Shown: positions 19,634-29,082 of the stretch, piece after piece
How positions within the stretch are numbered: the first letter of the stretch is position 1
How the letters are laid out: every line of letters begins with the position of its first letter
From: Mesorhizobium sp. B4-1-4
GTDB taxonomy: Bacteria; Pseudomonadota; Alphaproteobacteria; Rhizobiales; Rhizobiaceae
NCBI RefSeq assembly: GCF_006439395.2
Contig: NZ_CP083950.1
Location: 2,728,001-2,792,000, forward strand
Direction: 5' to 3'
DNA length: 64,000 nt
Made by a program: the position numbers and the translations under genes
Notes under the pieces: model-generated
Database searches by the model: none
Told to the model about the DNA's origin: nothing
What the model saw: the letters and a program-made list of their open reading frames with translations, nothing else

Positions 19634-20871
19634 ATTCGCTGCGCCGCCGCCTTATCCTGCTGCTGGTCATCTCGATCGTCGGCGTCGTCGGCCTGGCGAC
19701 AGCGGCCGTGCTCAGCGTGCGCGGCGGCGGGCCGCCGCCAGAGCTGACCGTGCCGTGGGTCGCCCAGCAGATGGAGCTCGTCGCGCGGCTGCTGCCGGGG
19801 CCCATTCCGGACGTGCTGAGGGTGCAGTTCGCCGAGCGTCCGGCCGGCGGCAAGGTCGATCGTGCGGAAACGGCGATGCTCAACGACATCCTGCACCGCC
19901 GCGGCCTCGACTTGCTGGCCATCATCAGCGCGAAGCCGGACCAACCCGGCCAGATCGCATCGGTGCAACTGCCCGACAGCCGCTGGGCGATCATGCAGGT
20001 GCCGCACCTCAAGCCGCCCGGGCGCGAATGGCTGGTGCTGGCCGGCTGGATCTCGCTGATCGTGGCCGGCGCCACGGCCGTCTCGGTCTATTTCACCGCC
20101 GTGCTGATCCGGCCGCTGGAAATGCTGGAGGCCGCCGTCTCCAAGATCGGCAGCGACGGCATGCTGGCCGCGGTGCCGGAAGTCGGTTCGGCCGAGGTCA
20201 AGGCGACGGCGCACGCGCTTAACCAACTCTCGTCGCGGCTGAAGACATCAATGGAAAGCCGCATGCGGCTGGTGGCCGCCGCCGGCCATGATTTGCGCAC
20301 GCCGATGACGCGCATGCGGCTGCGCGCAGAATTCCTCGACGAGGAGCGCGACAAATGGCTCCACGACCTCGACGAGCTCGACCGCATCGCCGACAGCGCC
20401 ATCCGCCTGGTGCGCGAGGAGGTGAACCAGGATGCCGTCGAGCCGATCGACCTGGAGAAGATGGTGCGCGACATATCAGCCGAAATGGCCTCGCTCGGCC
20501 ATGCCGTCTCGATCGGGCATCTGGACAAGGTCTCGATCCGCGCCGGCGCGCTCGGCCTGCGGCGCGCGCTGCGCAACCTGATCGTCAACGCCGCCACCCA
20601 CGGCAAGGCCTGCACCATCACCCTTGCCATCACCGACAGGCGCGCGGTCCTGACTATTTTCGACAACGGCCCGGGCATTCCGTCCGACCTCATCAACAAG
20701 GCGTTCGAGCCCTTCTTCCGCGTCGACCCCGGCCGCCAGCAATCCATTCCCGGCGCCGGACTGGGCCTCGCCATCGCCAAGGAAATCATCGAGCGCTACG
20801 GCGGCACGGTCACGCTGGAGAACCGCACGGGCGGCGGACTGGCACAGACGGTGCTGTTCGCCGCGGCGTGA
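19630..20871 (+). CDS. Membrane sensor histidine kinase
   Basis: 413 residues from a GTG that overlaps the regulator stop (GTGA). Two membrane segments (about 7-28 and 138-160) flank a periplasmic loop of about 110 residues. Then come HAMP (about 160-212), the H-box AAGHDLRTPMTRMRLR with His220, the N-box NLIVNAATHG, and ATP-lid motifs IFDNGPGIP and GAGLGLAIAKEII. It would phosphorylate the upstream regulator. The divergent CpxP-like protein could bind the periplasmic loop, though this is inference. Confidence 0.94.
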   Translation: MNSLRRRLILLLVISIVGVVGLATAAVLSVRGGGPPPELTVPWVAQQMELVARLLPGPIPDVLRVQFAERPAGGKVDRAETAMLNDILHRRGLDLLAIISAKPDQPGQIASVQLPDSRWAIMQVPHLKPPGREWLVLAGWISLIVAGATAVSVYFTAVLIRPLEMLEAAVSKIGSDGMLAAVPEVGSAEVKATAHALNQLSSRLKTSMESRMRLVAAAGHDLRTPMTRMRLRAEFLDEERDKWLHDLDELDRIADSAIRLVREEVNQDAVEPIDLEKMVRDISAEMASLGHAVSIGHLDKVSIRAGALGLRRALRNLIVNAATHGKACTITLAITDRRAVLTIFDNGPGIPSDLINKAFEPFFRVDPGRQQSIPGAGLGLAIAKEIIERYGGTVTLENRTGGGLAQTVLFAAA

Positions 20872-20994
20872 GCGTCGGCGCCGTTCGCCCCGCCCGAAGC
20901 CGATGGCGACCGGCGTCTACTTCTCGTGCATCTTCGGCGTGCGGACTGATATGCTCCCGGCAACGGCTTGCGGATCGAATGGGAGCGCGCGGAG

Positions 20995-21597
20995 ATGTCG
21001 ATCAAGGTAATCGGAACTGGCTTCGGCCGAACGGGAACGGATTCAATGCGCGAGGCGCTGGCCATTCTCGGCTTCGGCCCCTGTCATCACATGCATGAAG
21101 TGATGGGCAACGAGGAGCAGAAACGGATGTGGCGTGCGCTGGCCCAAGGTGCCGCGCCGGACTGGAACCAGCTGCTCTCGGGATATGCCTCCTGTCTGGA
21201 CTGGCCCTCGGCGTACTACTGGCGTGAACTGATCGAATTCTATCCGGATGCCAGGGTGATCCTGACCTACCGCTCGGCCGAAAGCTGGTGGGAGAGTTTC
21301 GAAAAAACGATCGCGGCGGCACTTAAGCAAAGCGTGGATCAGGAATCGCTGGGCGTTGCCCTGATCGCCAGGCAGGTGTTCGGCGGGCGGCCCGGCGATC
21401 GGGCGCATGCCATTGCCTGTTACGAGGCCAATGTCCGTGCGGTGTACGCCAGGGTTGCACCGGAGCGGCTGCTGGTCCATGCACTCGGCGATGGCTGGGA
21501 ACCGCTGTGCAGCCATCTCGGCGTTGCGATACCGGATCAGGATTATCCCAACCGCAACGCCACCGAGAGCTTCAGGTCGAGATTTTCGCTGAACTGA
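20995..21597 (+). CDS. Sulfotransferase family protein
   Basis: 200 residues starting MSIKVIGTGFGRTGTDSM, the 5'-phosphosulfate-binding loop of the sulfotransferase group found in many bacteria and some eukaryotes. Further support comes from DWPSAYYWRELIEFYPDARVILTYRSAESWW, which holds the 3'-phosphate-binding RSAESWW segment. A GGGAG site at 20981-20985 suits this start better than the in-frame one at 20968. It probably transfers sulfate from PAPS; the acceptor is unknown. It stands alone, convergent with minE. Confidence 0.85.
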   Translation: MSIKVIGTGFGRTGTDSMREALAILGFGPCHHMHEVMGNEEQKRMWRALAQGAAPDWNQLLSGYASCLDWPSAYYWRELIEFYPDARVILTYRSAESWWESFEKTIAAALKQSVDQESLGVALIARQVFGGRPGDRAHAIACYEANVRAVYARVAPERLLVHALGDGWEPLCSHLGVAIPDQDYPNRNATESFRSRFSLN

Positions 21598-21639
21598 TCT
21601 GGACGAATGCCGGCGGTGCCGGGCCCCGGCGAATCTGGG

Positions 21640-21670
21640 TTCCTCGCCCCCTCTGGCGTGGGGCGAGGAA
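21640..21670. repeat. Inverted repeat between convergent genes
   Basis: TTCCTCGCCCC (21640-21650) and GGGGCGAGGAA (21660-21670) are perfect inverted arms with a 9-nt loop. The element sits between the sulfotransferase and minE stop codons and shares its arm sequence with the larger repeat at 47265-47452, so both belong to one intergenic repeat family that may act as a two-way terminator. Confidence 0.65.
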
Positions 21671-21684
21671 AAAGCGCGGCGTTT

Positions 21685-21957
21685 TTACCCCGCCATCGCC
21701 AGTGGCACGGCGCTCTTGTTGGGGATCTGGATGTCGATTTCCAGCGTCGACATGGTTTCGCCGCGGTCCATCGAGACCTGGATGTAGTCCTGGTCGATCT
21801 GCACATGCTTGGCGATGACAGCCAGTATCTCTTCGCGCAGAACCGAAACGAGATCGGGCTGACCACGGCTGCGGCGCTCGTAGGCGAGCAGCACCTGCAG
21901 CCGCTCGCGCGCCACCGGCGCGCTGGTGCGCCGCTTGAAGAGGTCGAGGATGCTCAT
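21685..21957 (-). CDS. minE: Cell division topological specificity factor MinE
   Basis: 90-residue MinE. It begins [28 protein letters not shown], the amphipathic membrane-targeting and MinD-binding segment, and ends with the dimerisation domain of beta strands ([10 protein letters not shown]). It stimulates MinD ATPase activity and drives pole-to-pole oscillation so that the Z-ring forms at mid-cell. It is the last gene of minCDE and overlaps minD by 4 nt (ATGA). Confidence 0.97.
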   Translation of the reverse strand: MSILDLFKRRTSAPVARERLQVLLAYERRSRGQPDLVSVLREEILAVIAKHVQIDQDYIQVSMDRGETMSTLEIDIQIPNKSAVPLAMAG

Positions 21958-22769
21958 GCGGCCCTCCTTCCGAGAAGCCGGTCGAGGAAGCCCTTGCGCT
22001 CGAAGGGAACGATCACCGGCAGGTCTTCGCCTTCCAGGCGCCGGGCCGCTTCGAGATAGGCCTTGGCGGCGGCGTTGGTGGGTTCGGAGAGCGTCACCGG
22101 CGCGCCGAGGTTGGAGGCTCTCAGCACGTCCTGGCTCTCGGGAATGATGCCGAGCAGCGGCACCGAGAGGATCTCGAGCACGTCGTCGATCGACAGCATC
22201 TCGCCGCGCGCCGCGCGCGCCGCGTCATAGCGCGTGACCAGCACGTGCTTGGCGATGTGCTCGCCCTGTTCGGCGCGCATGGTGCGGGCGTCGAGCAGGC
22301 CGATGATGCGGTCGGAATCGCGCACCGACGACACTTCCGGGTTTGTGACGATGACCGCCTCGTCGGCGAAGCGCATGGCGAGCTGCGCGCCACGCTCGAT
22401 GCCGGCCGGGCTGTCGCAGAACACATAGTCGAACACCTGGCGCAGTCGGGCGATGACTTCGGCCACACCCTCCTCGGTCAGCGCGTCCTTGTCGCGCGTC
22501 TGCGAGGCCGGCAGCAGATAGAGCGTCTCCAGCCGCTTGTCGCGGATCAGCGCCTGCGACAGCTTGGCGGTGCCCTGGATGACGTTGACGAGGTCGAACA
22601 CCACGCGCCGCTCGGCGCCCATGATGAGGTCGAGGTTCCTGAGGCCGACGTCGAAATCGACCAGCGCCACCTTCTTGCCGGTCTTGGCCACGGCAGCGCC
22701 GAGTGCGGCCGTCGAGGTCGTCTTGCCGACGCCCCCCTTGCCCGAAGTGACCACCACTACCTTGCCCAT
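21954..22769 (-). CDS. minD: Septum site-determining ATPase MinD
   Basis: 271 residues from ATG 22769. The deviant Walker A box [10 protein letters not shown] (residues 9-18) and the switch region [21 protein letters not shown] are diagnostic. The C-terminus carries the amphipathic membrane-targeting helix ([18 protein letters not shown]). ATP-bound MinD dimerises on the membrane and recruits MinC. Middle gene of minCDE; coupled to minE by a 4-nt overlap and separated from minC by 123 bp. Confidence 0.98.
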   Translation of the reverse strand: MGKVVVVTSGKGGVGKTTSTAALGAAVAKTGKKVALVDFDVGLRNLDLIMGAERRVVFDLVNVIQGTAKLSQALIRDKRLETLYLLPASQTRDKDALTEEGVAEVIARLRQVFDYVFCDSPAGIERGAQLAMRFADEAVIVTNPEVSSVRDSDRIIGLLDARTMRAEQGEHIAKHVLVTRYDAARAARGEMLSIDDVLEILSVPLLGIIPESQDVLRASNLGAPVTLSEPTNAAAKAYLEAARRLEGEDLPVIVPFERKGFLDRLLGRRAA

Positions 22770-22892
22770 ATAAATCCAGCCTCCGTTGGCGTTTTTATGT
22801 TTTCGTTTCGCCGTGGCCAGCACGGCGCCTGATCAGAACCGCCGACACTCGCACGCGAAGCCGGCCCGAAGCTTGCGCCTCGGGAGCCGGCC

Positions 22893-23855
22893 TCAGCCGA
22901 GCGGCAACACGCACAGCGCATCGTTTTCGAGGAAGGCCTGCACCGCCTTGCCGCGCGACACCCCTTCCATCTCCTCGGCCGTGGTGTACCAGCCGTCGAC
23001 CGCGAGCAGCTCCGCCTCGTTCTTGCGGCAGAAGATGCGCGCCGAAATATTGCCTTCCGAGCCCGCGATCGCCCGGCCGCGCAGCGTGCCGTAGACATGG
23101 ATCGAGCCGCCGGCGACGATCTCGGAACCCGACGCCACCGAGCCAAGCACGATGACGTCGCCGTGCGGATGGAAGACCGACTGTCCGGAACGGATCGGCG
23201 CCTTGATCATCAGCGTGCCAGCGGCGGGTTCGGGGGGCATCTGGACAGCACCCTGCCCCACCCTTGGAGCCTCGGTCCCGGCCGCATCCGTTGTTGCCGC
23301 CTCCGTCCGGGCCACCGCCGTCCGGGCCGGTTCGATCCGGACCGCTTCGAGCCTTGCCAGCGCGGGATCCGCCATCTCGTCCTTCGAGGCCTGCAAGGCC
23401 TCAGCATGGACCGCATTTTGCCCTGACGGTTCCGCCCGGGCCGGCGCCTCGGCGGCCGCCGCCTCCAGCTCTTCCGCCCGCGCCTTGCGCGCGGCCCGGC
23501 CAAGCAGCCCCTCCGCCGTCGCCTCCTTGGCGCCGGCCAGCAGCGGCGGCAGGTCAGGCCCGAGCGAAGCACCCTCCATCTCGATGGCATAGACACGGAT
23601 GCCGCGCGCCCCAAGCGCGGCGACCAGCAGCGCGATGTCCTCGACGGCAGGCTTCAGCACATTGAGATCGAGCACCACCGGCCGCCCGGAAAAATAGCCC
23701 GGCGAATTGCCGATCCAGTGATCCAGCCCTTCCAGCCAATCAGAAATCGGCGCCTCCGGCGTCAGCGTGAACGCGACGAAGGAGCGGGCGCGGAAACGAA
23801 TGGATTTGGCCTCGAGGGGGGCGGCAAAGGTCACGGCTGGCGAATCCTTACTCAA
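22893..23855 (-). CDS. minC: Septum site-determining protein MinC
   Basis: 320-residue FtsZ assembly inhibitor. The N-terminal domain (about 1-110) binds FtsZ. The C-terminal beta-helical domain (about 215-320) has GQSVFHPHGDVIVLGSVASG and GGSIHVYGTLRGRAIAG, which bind MinD. The two are joined by an unusually long linker of about 100 residues, rich in Ala, Glu and Arg, about twice that of enteric MinC. First gene of the minCDE operon. Confidence 0.96.
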   Translation of the reverse strand: MSKDSPAVTFAAPLEAKSIRFRARSFVAFTLTPEAPISDWLEGLDHWIGNSPGYFSGRPVVLDLNVLKPAVEDIALLVAALGARGIRVYAIEMEGASLGPDLPPLLAGAKEATAEGLLGRAARKARAEELEAAAAEAPARAEPSGQNAVHAEALQASKDEMADPALARLEAVRIEPARTAVARTEAATTDAAGTEAPRVGQGAVQMPPEPAAGTLMIKAPIRSGQSVFHPHGDVIVLGSVASGSEIVAGGSIHVYGTLRGRAIAGSEGNISARIFCRKNEAELLAVDGWYTTAEEMEGVSRGKAVQAFLENDALCVLPLG

Positions 23856-24061
23856 TGGTTAAAGGGTGCCGGCGGAATGGTTAACAAATGGTTAATGGAG
23901 GCGATCAACTTGGCAGCCAGGAAGAGAATTCAAGGTCGGCCGAGTGCCGGTACCGCATGCCTGCCTATGACGCCGCGAATGTCTTCATTGGGCCAAAAGC
24001 GGAACGTCCGCTTTCGGGAGATTGGCTGGAAAGTCGCCTTTCCAGTGTGGCGCCCGTGCGG

Positions 24062-24685
24062 TCATGCCCATTGTTTCCAGGCGTTCTGCTGGTCCGACCG
24101 CGATGCACCGAGCGCCCGAAGCACTGCCTCGATGGTCAGTTGCGTCAATTCGGGCCGGGGGCCACGATCGAGAATGCCTCGCGTCACCTGCAGCCATATA
24201 CCCGTGACGATGTCCACCGCGAGCTCCGCGTCGCGTATGCTCATTCGATCCTGGGCTATTGCCTGAGTGATATCCGCCTTCAGATTCGCCCGAATACCAC
24301 GCGCATACTCGGCGCGCGACTGAGAACTCTGAACGACCAGCCTTGCCCAATTCGGGTCCGAAATCGCCTTTTCCAGGAACTTCGCGAAGGCGAAAGACAG
24401 GCGTTTGAGAGGATCCTCCAGTGCGAGGCGTGCATCCGTCAGCACCGCGTCGAAGCTCTCGCCGAGTTTCTCCCCTACAGCCGCGGCCAGTTCGTCGATG
24501 CTCTGGAAATGGTAGTAGAAGGTACCCTTCGCGACCCCGGCTGCCTCCACCACGGCATCGATCGTAACGGCCTCGCGAGGGCGTTCTCCCATCAGCATCA
24601 TCCCGGCATCCAAGATCAGCGTACGTGTTCTTTCCCGCTTCTCCCGTCCGATCTCCGCTCTGCGTGCCAAATCAACCTTTGCCAT
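24062..24685 (-). CDS. TetR/AcrR family transcriptional repressor
   Basis: 207 residues. The N-terminal helix-turn-helix (about 18-65) reads LILDAGMMLMGERPREAVTI then VVEAAGVAKGTFYYHFQS, the classical TetR signature. The remaining 140 residues form the ligand-binding and dimerisation domain. It is divergent from the patatin-adc-bdh operon, with a candidate operator between them at 24728-24745. A near-identical block precedes the second RND operon at 27854-27907, so this protein is the likely common regulator. Confidence 0.92.
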   Translation of the reverse strand: MAKVDLARRAEIGREKRERTRTLILDAGMMLMGERPREAVTIDAVVEAAGVAKGTFYYHFQSIDELAAAVGEKLGESFDAVLTDARLALEDPLKRLSFAFAKFLEKAISDPNWARLVVQSSQSRAEYARGIRANLKADITQAIAQDRMSIRDAELAVDIVTGIWLQVTRGILDRGPRPELTQLTIEAVLRALGASRSDQQNAWKQWA

Positions 24686-24696
24686 CCGTCCAGCCT

Positions 24697-24750
24697 TTTT
24701 TGCATTGCACCATTACGCAAATTTCATATTGACCAAATAGTCGATTTGAC
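24697..24750. promoter_or_regulatory. TetR operator block, copy 1
   Basis: This 54-bp block aligns without gaps to 27854-27907, with about 44 identical positions by hand count. At its centre ATTGACCAAATAGTCGAT (24728-24745) is an imperfect inverted repeat. It lies between the divergent TetR gene and the patatin gene, where it could control both. Confidence 0.7.
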
Positions 24751-24847
24751 GCATTTGTACAATCCGAAACTTGCCCAGCGAGCCGGGCAGCAGCTCGAGC
24801 TCCGGTGTTCGCAACACAAGCGTATCTGACAATAAGGAATGGCATCA

Positions 24848-26011
24848 ATGAATGTTCAGTCCCAGCACTTCAAATCAAGGCCGCTGCCGTTCGAATGCAT
24901 TGCCCTGGTGCTGCAAGGTGGAGGCGCGCTCGGGGCCTACCAAGCGGGAGTCTATGAAGCTCTTGCGGAAGCCGACATTCATCCGGACTGGGTTGCCGGC
25001 GTGTCCATCGGTTCCATCAACGCGGCAATCATTGCCGGTAACGCGCCTTCCGAACGGGTCTCAAAGCTGCGTGCGTTCTGGCGCGAGATCACGGCGAACC
25101 CTCTGCTCGACTGGGCTAGCACTGCAGATGCGCTGGCTCCCAAAGGCGACCTGTCCCGCGCGATCTTCAATCAGTTCAGCGCGGCTTGCGCGGCAATAGC
25201 CGGCGCGCCGGGCTTTTTCAGCCTCCGGCAACCCGCTCCCTGGCTCCGCCCGGGTGGAGCAATCGAGGGCACAAGTTTTTACGAAACCACCCACCTGAAG
25301 AGCACGCTTGAGCGGCTCGTCGACTTTGACCGGATCAACGCAGGCGGTATGCGTTTCAGCGCAGGCGCAGTCAACGTGTGCACGGGTAATTTCGTCTACT
25401 TCGACAATCAAACCCATACGATCCGTCCAGAGCACGTGATGGCCAGCGGCTCGCTCCCGCCAGGCTTCCCGGCCATTGAGATCGAGGGGGAATTCTACTG
25501 GGACGGCGGCCTCATCTCGAACACTCCGTTGCAATGGGTGGCCGAGAACGGGCCTCGGCAGGACACGCTCGCCTTCCAGGTGGACCTATGGAGCGCCCAG
25601 GGTGATTTTCCTCGCAATCTTGCCGACGTGGCGACCAGGCAGAAGGAAATCCAGTATTCCAGCCGCACGCGCGCCAACACCGAGCAGTTCAAGCAGCAGC
25701 AGCGGTCCCGGCACGCGCTTGCGGGCTTACTCGCAAAGCTTCCCGCCGACCTGCTCGGCAGCGATGAAGCCACCATGCTGAGCTCTCTTGCCGACCACAA
25801 GGTCTACAAATTGGTTCACCTGATCTATCGGTCCAGACAGTACGAGACGCACTCGAAGGATTACGAATTCTCCAGGCTGTCGATGGAGGACCATTGGCAA
25901 GCCGGTTACCACGACGCGGTGCGCACGCTGCGTCAGCCAGAGGCACTGGGCAGACCGGACAATCTGGAGGGAGTCAGCACGTACGATCTCGCCGAGGACG
26001 GACACGAGTAG
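24848..26011 (+). CDS. Patatin-like phospholipase
   Basis: 387 residues. The start at 24848 is chosen because AAGGA (24834-24838) directly abuts the upstream ATG at 24839 but is correctly spaced for 24848. The catalytic fold shows the oxyanion loop LQGGGALGAYQAG, nucleophile Ser53 in GVSIGSINAA and the dyad Asp (about 219) in WDGGLISNTPL. The C-terminal 110 residues match the extension seen on patatins linked to acetoacetate decarboxylase. No signal peptide, so it is cytosolic or membrane-peripheral. The substrate could be phospholipid or another ester, including polyhydroxyalkanoate. First gene of a three-gene operon. Confidence 0.9.
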   Translation: MNVQSQHFKSRPLPFECIALVLQGGGALGAYQAGVYEALAEADIHPDWVAGVSIGSINAAIIAGNAPSERVSKLRAFWREITANPLLDWASTADALAPKGDLSRAIFNQFSAACAAIAGAPGFFSLRQPAPWLRPGGAIEGTSFYETTHLKSTLERLVDFDRINAGGMRFSAGAVNVCTGNFVYFDNQTHTIRPEHVMASGSLPPGFPAIEIEGEFYWDGGLISNTPLQWVAENGPRQDTLAFQVDLWSAQGDFPRNLADVATRQKEIQYSSRTRANTEQFKQQQRSRHALAGLLAKLPADLLGSDEATMLSSLADHKVYKLVHLIYRSRQYETHSKDYEFSRLSMEDHWQAGYHDAVRTLRQPEALGRPDNLEGVSTYDLAEDGHE

Positions 26012-26115
26012 CGGCCGCGACGCGGCTGCGCGATCGAGATCGTGCTCCAATCCTCCAAGCTCAAACGGGCTTCTCCTGAAACCCAGCAGACCGCTTCACC
26101 CAAGGAACACCAGCC

Positions 26116-26901
26116 ATGAACCAAGACACTGTCAGGGAAACGGCCTTTGCCATGCCTCTGACCAACCCCGCCTATCCAGTCGGTCCATATCGTTTCCGAA
26201 ATCGCGAGTATCTGATCATCACCTATCGGACGGATCCGAGGAAGTTGCGCGAGCTTGTGCCGGAGCCGCTTGATGTGCCCGACCCGTTGGTGAAGTTCGA
26301 GTTCATACGCATGCCCGACTCTTCGGGCTTTGGCGACTACACGGAAAGTGGACAGGTCATTCCTGTCTCCTTTCGCGGCCGCCATGGCAGCTACACCCAT
26401 TGCATGTTTCTTGACGATCACCCGCCGATCGCAGGTGGCCGCGAACTGTGGGGTTTCCCGAAGAAGCTGGCCAGTCCCACGCTCCGCGTGGAGACCGATA
26501 CTCTTGTGGGCACGCTCGACTACGGCCCGGTCCGCGTCGCCACCGCAACGATGGGCTACAAGCATCGGGCTGCCGAACTCGCATCCGTAAGGACCTCACT
26601 CAGCGGACCCAATTTCCTGCTTAAGATCATCCCCCATGTCGACGGCAGGCCGCGCATCTGTGAACTGGTCGAATACCGTTTGGAAGACATCGATCTCAAG
26701 GAAGCCTGGCACGGCCCGGCATCGCTCGATCTTTGGTCGCACGCGCTCGCCCCGGTGGCAGAGCTGCCGGTTCTGGAAGTGGTATCGGCGATGCACATCG
26801 TTGCCGATCTGACCCTGCCGCTCGGCACGGTCGTCCATGACTATCTTGCCGACACGAAGCCACTGTTTGGCAAAGGAAAAACCCATGCGTTCGCTGAATG
26901 A
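26116..26901 (+). CDS. adc: Acetoacetate decarboxylase
   Basis: 261 residues, full length for the family. The active-site segment [15 protein letters not shown] contains Lys116 and Lys117; one forms the Schiff base with acetoacetate and the other lowers its pKa. Further family marks are VPEPLDV and [10 protein letters not shown] near the N-terminal half. It converts acetoacetate to acetone and CO2, or a related beta-keto acid. It lies 104 bp after the patatin gene and overlaps the start of the dehydrogenase gene by 17 nt. Confidence 0.93.
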   Translation: MNQDTVRETAFAMPLTNPAYPVGPYRFRNREYLIITYRTDPRKLRELVPEPLDVPDPLVKFEFIRMPDSSGFGDYTESGQVIPVSFRGRHGSYTHCMFLDDHPPIAGGRELWGFPKKLASPTLRVETDTLVGTLDYGPVRVATATMGYKHRAAELASVRTSLSGPNFLLKIIPHVDGRPRICELVEYRLEDIDLKEAWHGPASLDLWSHALAPVAELPVLEVVSAMHIVADLTLPLGTVVHDYLADTKPLFGKGKTHAFAE

Positions 26902-27715
26902 AACGTTGTCGGTGAAGCAGGCTGCGAATCCCGGCGGCCGTCTTATGGACAAGGTCGTGATGATCACTGGAGCCGCGAGCGGCATCGGCAGGGAAATTGC
27001 ACTCACCTTTGCCAGTGAGGGGGCAATGGTGGTCATCGCGGATCTCGATCGGCAGGCGGCCCAAAGGACCGCGGCTGAGATCGATCCCACGGGCAAACGT
27101 GCGCTCGGAGTCGCGATGGACGTCGGCGATGAGGAGCAAGTCGAAATCGGCATGGGCCAAGCGATCCAGGCCTTCGGCCGGTTGGACGTCCTGGTCAGCA
27201 ATGCCGGTGTCCAGATCGTCGGCCCACTCGTCGAATTCGAATTCGCAAAATGGAAGAAACTCCTTTCCATCCACCTCGATGGCGCCTTCCTGACCACCCG
27301 CGCCGCCTTGCGGCAGATGTACAAGCAGAACAGCGGCAGCATCATCTACATGGGATCGGTACATTCCAAGGAAGCATCGCCGCTCAAAGCGGCTTATGTG
27401 ACAGCCAAGCATGGCCTGATCGGTCTGGCTAAGGTCGTAGCGAAGGAGGGTGCCGCCCATGGAGTTCGTGCCAATGTGATCTGCCCCGGTTTCGTTCGCA
27501 CGCCGCTGGTGGAAAAGCAGATTCCGGAACAGGCCCGCGCGTTCGGGATATCTGAAGCGGAAGTCGTCAAGAACATCATGCTGAAGGAGACCGTCGACGG
27601 CGAGTTCACGACTGTTCAGGACGTGGCGGAAGCAGCGTTGTTTCTGGCGGCCTTCCCGTCTAGCGCGCTGACCGGGCAGTCGCTGGTGGTCAGCCACGGA
27701 TGGTCCATGCAGTAG
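26885..27715 (+). CDS. bdhA: 3-hydroxybutyrate dehydrogenase (SDR family)
   Basis: 276 residues from ATG 26885, preceded by AAGGA; an internal ATG at 26945 (MDKVVMITG) is possible. The Rossmann motif [11 protein letters not shown] motif SNAGVQ and catalytic Tyr171/Lys175 in AAYVTAKHG are present. The C-terminal stretch [18 protein letters not shown] followed by [13 protein letters not shown] is characteristic of D-3-hydroxybutyrate dehydrogenase. It interconverts 3-hydroxybutyrate and acetoacetate with NAD, supplying or removing the substrate of the decarboxylase encoded just upstream. Third gene of the operon. Confidence 0.92.
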   Translation: MRSLNETLSVKQAANPGGRLMDKVVMITGAASGIGREIALTFASEGAMVVIADLDRQAAQRTAAEIDPTGKRALGVAMDVGDEEQVEIGMGQAIQAFGRLDVLVSNAGVQIVGPLVEFEFAKWKKLLSIHLDGAFLTTRAALRQMYKQNSGSIIYMGSVHSKEASPLKAAYVTAKHGLIGLAKVVAKEGAAHGVRANVICPGFVRTPLVEKQIPEQARAFGISEAEVVKNIMLKETVDGEFTTVQDVAEAALFLAAFPSSALTGQSLVVSHGWSMQ

Positions 27716-27853
27716 CCAAGACTTTGGAACCGAGCCGGCGACGAGACATGGGGGCCGTGAAGCGCTGCGGACGTCGGCCAGTTGATGGGCTTGGCGGCCC
27801 TGGGCGGGTCTCGCTTCCCATCTCCTTCGAATGGCCTTCCATTCGCCATGGCC

Positions 27854-27907
27854 TTTTTGCATGGCATGATTGCGCGTAACTCATATTGACTATATAGTCG
27901 ATTTGAC
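27854..27907. promoter_or_regulatory. TetR operator block, copy 2, upstream of RND operon
   Basis: Gapless match to 24697-24750. Its core ATTGACTATATAGTCGAT (27885-27902) holds a perfect 12-bp palindrome GACTATATAGTC and is symmetric over 18 bp except one pair. Two TTGAC hexamer-like elements and a downstream TATAAA (27915-27920) suggest that it overlaps the promoter of the operon starting at 28000. Confidence 0.7.
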
Positions 27908-27999
27908 TTACTAGTATAAATCGAAATGAGCCACTCAGTTCGGCCCGTGGCTCGCCTTTTTCAGTTCCCTGCAACCCGATCTTTCGAGCGGAGGCTTCC

Positions 28000-29082
28000 A
28001 TGCGCCTGTCGTGGCGTCTTTCCCTTTTGGCCGGCATCGCCGGCCTTTGTCTTGCCGGCTGTTCACAAAAGGAGGCCGAGGCGCCGGCAGCGCCACGAAC
28101 GGCGCGCGTGGTGGTGATAACGCCTCACAAGTTCATGCTGGTGGCGCAAGGCGCCGGCCGTATCCAATCGCGCTATGTCAGCCAGGTAGGCTTCGAGGTC
28201 GGCGGCCGGCTTGTCTCACGTGATGCCGATGCCGGCGCAACGGTCAAGAAGGGCCAGAAGCTCGCCGCACTGAGCGCGGTGGATTACCAGAACAAGGTGA
28301 CCGCCACGGCGGCGGACCTCGACGCGGCCAAGGCCGCGCTCGTCCAGGCCGCCGCCCAGGAGGACAGGTTTCGGCTCCTGCTCGGGAAGGGCTTCGCCAC
28401 GCATTCGCAGTATGACGACGCGCTGAAGTCACTGCGCAGCGCGCAGGCGCAAGTTCAGGCGAGCGACGCCAATCTGCGCATCGCCCAGAACCAGCTCGCC
28501 TATACGGAGCTCAAGGCGCCCGACGACGGCATCGTGACCGCGACCGGGGCAGACCCGGGCCAGGTGGTGGTCGCCGGACAGATGGTGATCGAGATTTCGC
28601 GCAATGACGAGCGCGAAGCTGTCTTTGCCGTAGCGAGCGAGGACGTCATCAGGGCAAGCCTTGGCATGCCGGTGAACGTTGCGCTTCAGGCCCACCCTGA
28701 AATCGCGGTGACCGGCACGGTCCGCGAGATTTCGCCCGAGGCCGACAGCGCCACGGGCACCTATCAGGTGAAGGTTGCCATGCCTGCTCCGCCCCCGCAA
28801 ATGCGGCTGGGAGCAATCGTCGTCGGTCGGGTCGAAAGCGACCAGGGTCACATGGTTGCGACACTTCCCCCGAGCGCGCTGCTGCAGTCGGGAAACGAGC
28901 CGCAAGTTTGGGTGGTCGGCAAAGACGACAAGGTCGAGCGTCGCAAGGTCCAACTGCTGCAGTTCGATGCAAATTCCGTCACCGTGAGCGAGGGACTGTC
29001 CGCGGGCGACAAGGTGGTGGTCGCCGGCGTGAACTCGCTGGCTGACGGCGAAGTGGTCAAGCCCAATGCGGAGGTCGAGTGA
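28000..29082 (+). CDS. RND efflux periplasmic adaptor lipoprotein
   Basis: 360 residues. The lipoprotein signal ends in LAGC (Cys about residue 22). The barrel-sandwich halves GFEVGGRLVSRDADAGATVKKGQ and LKAPDDGIVTATGADPGQVV flank a coiled-coil with repeated Ala, Gln and Asp. A GCGGAGG site precedes the start by 6 nt. It is the first gene of a four-gene operon (adaptor, permease, membrane protein, patatin) and differs clearly in sequence from the adaptor at 16047-17318. Confidence 0.94.
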   Translation: MRLSWRLSLLAGIAGLCLAGCSQKEAEAPAAPRTARVVVITPHKFMLVAQGAGRIQSRYVSQVGFEVGGRLVSRDADAGATVKKGQKLAALSAVDYQNKVTATAADLDAAKAALVQAAAQEDRFRLLLGKGFATHSQYDDALKSLRSAQAQVQASDANLRIAQNQLAYTELKAPDDGIVTATGADPGQVVVAGQMVIEISRNDEREAVFAVASEDVIRASLGMPVNVALQAHPEIAVTGTVREISPEADSATGTYQVKVAMPAPPPQMRLGAIVVGRVESDQGHMVATLPPSALLQSGNEPQVWVVGKDDKVERRKVQLLQFDANSVTVSEGLSAGDKVVVAGVNSLADGEVVKPNAEVE

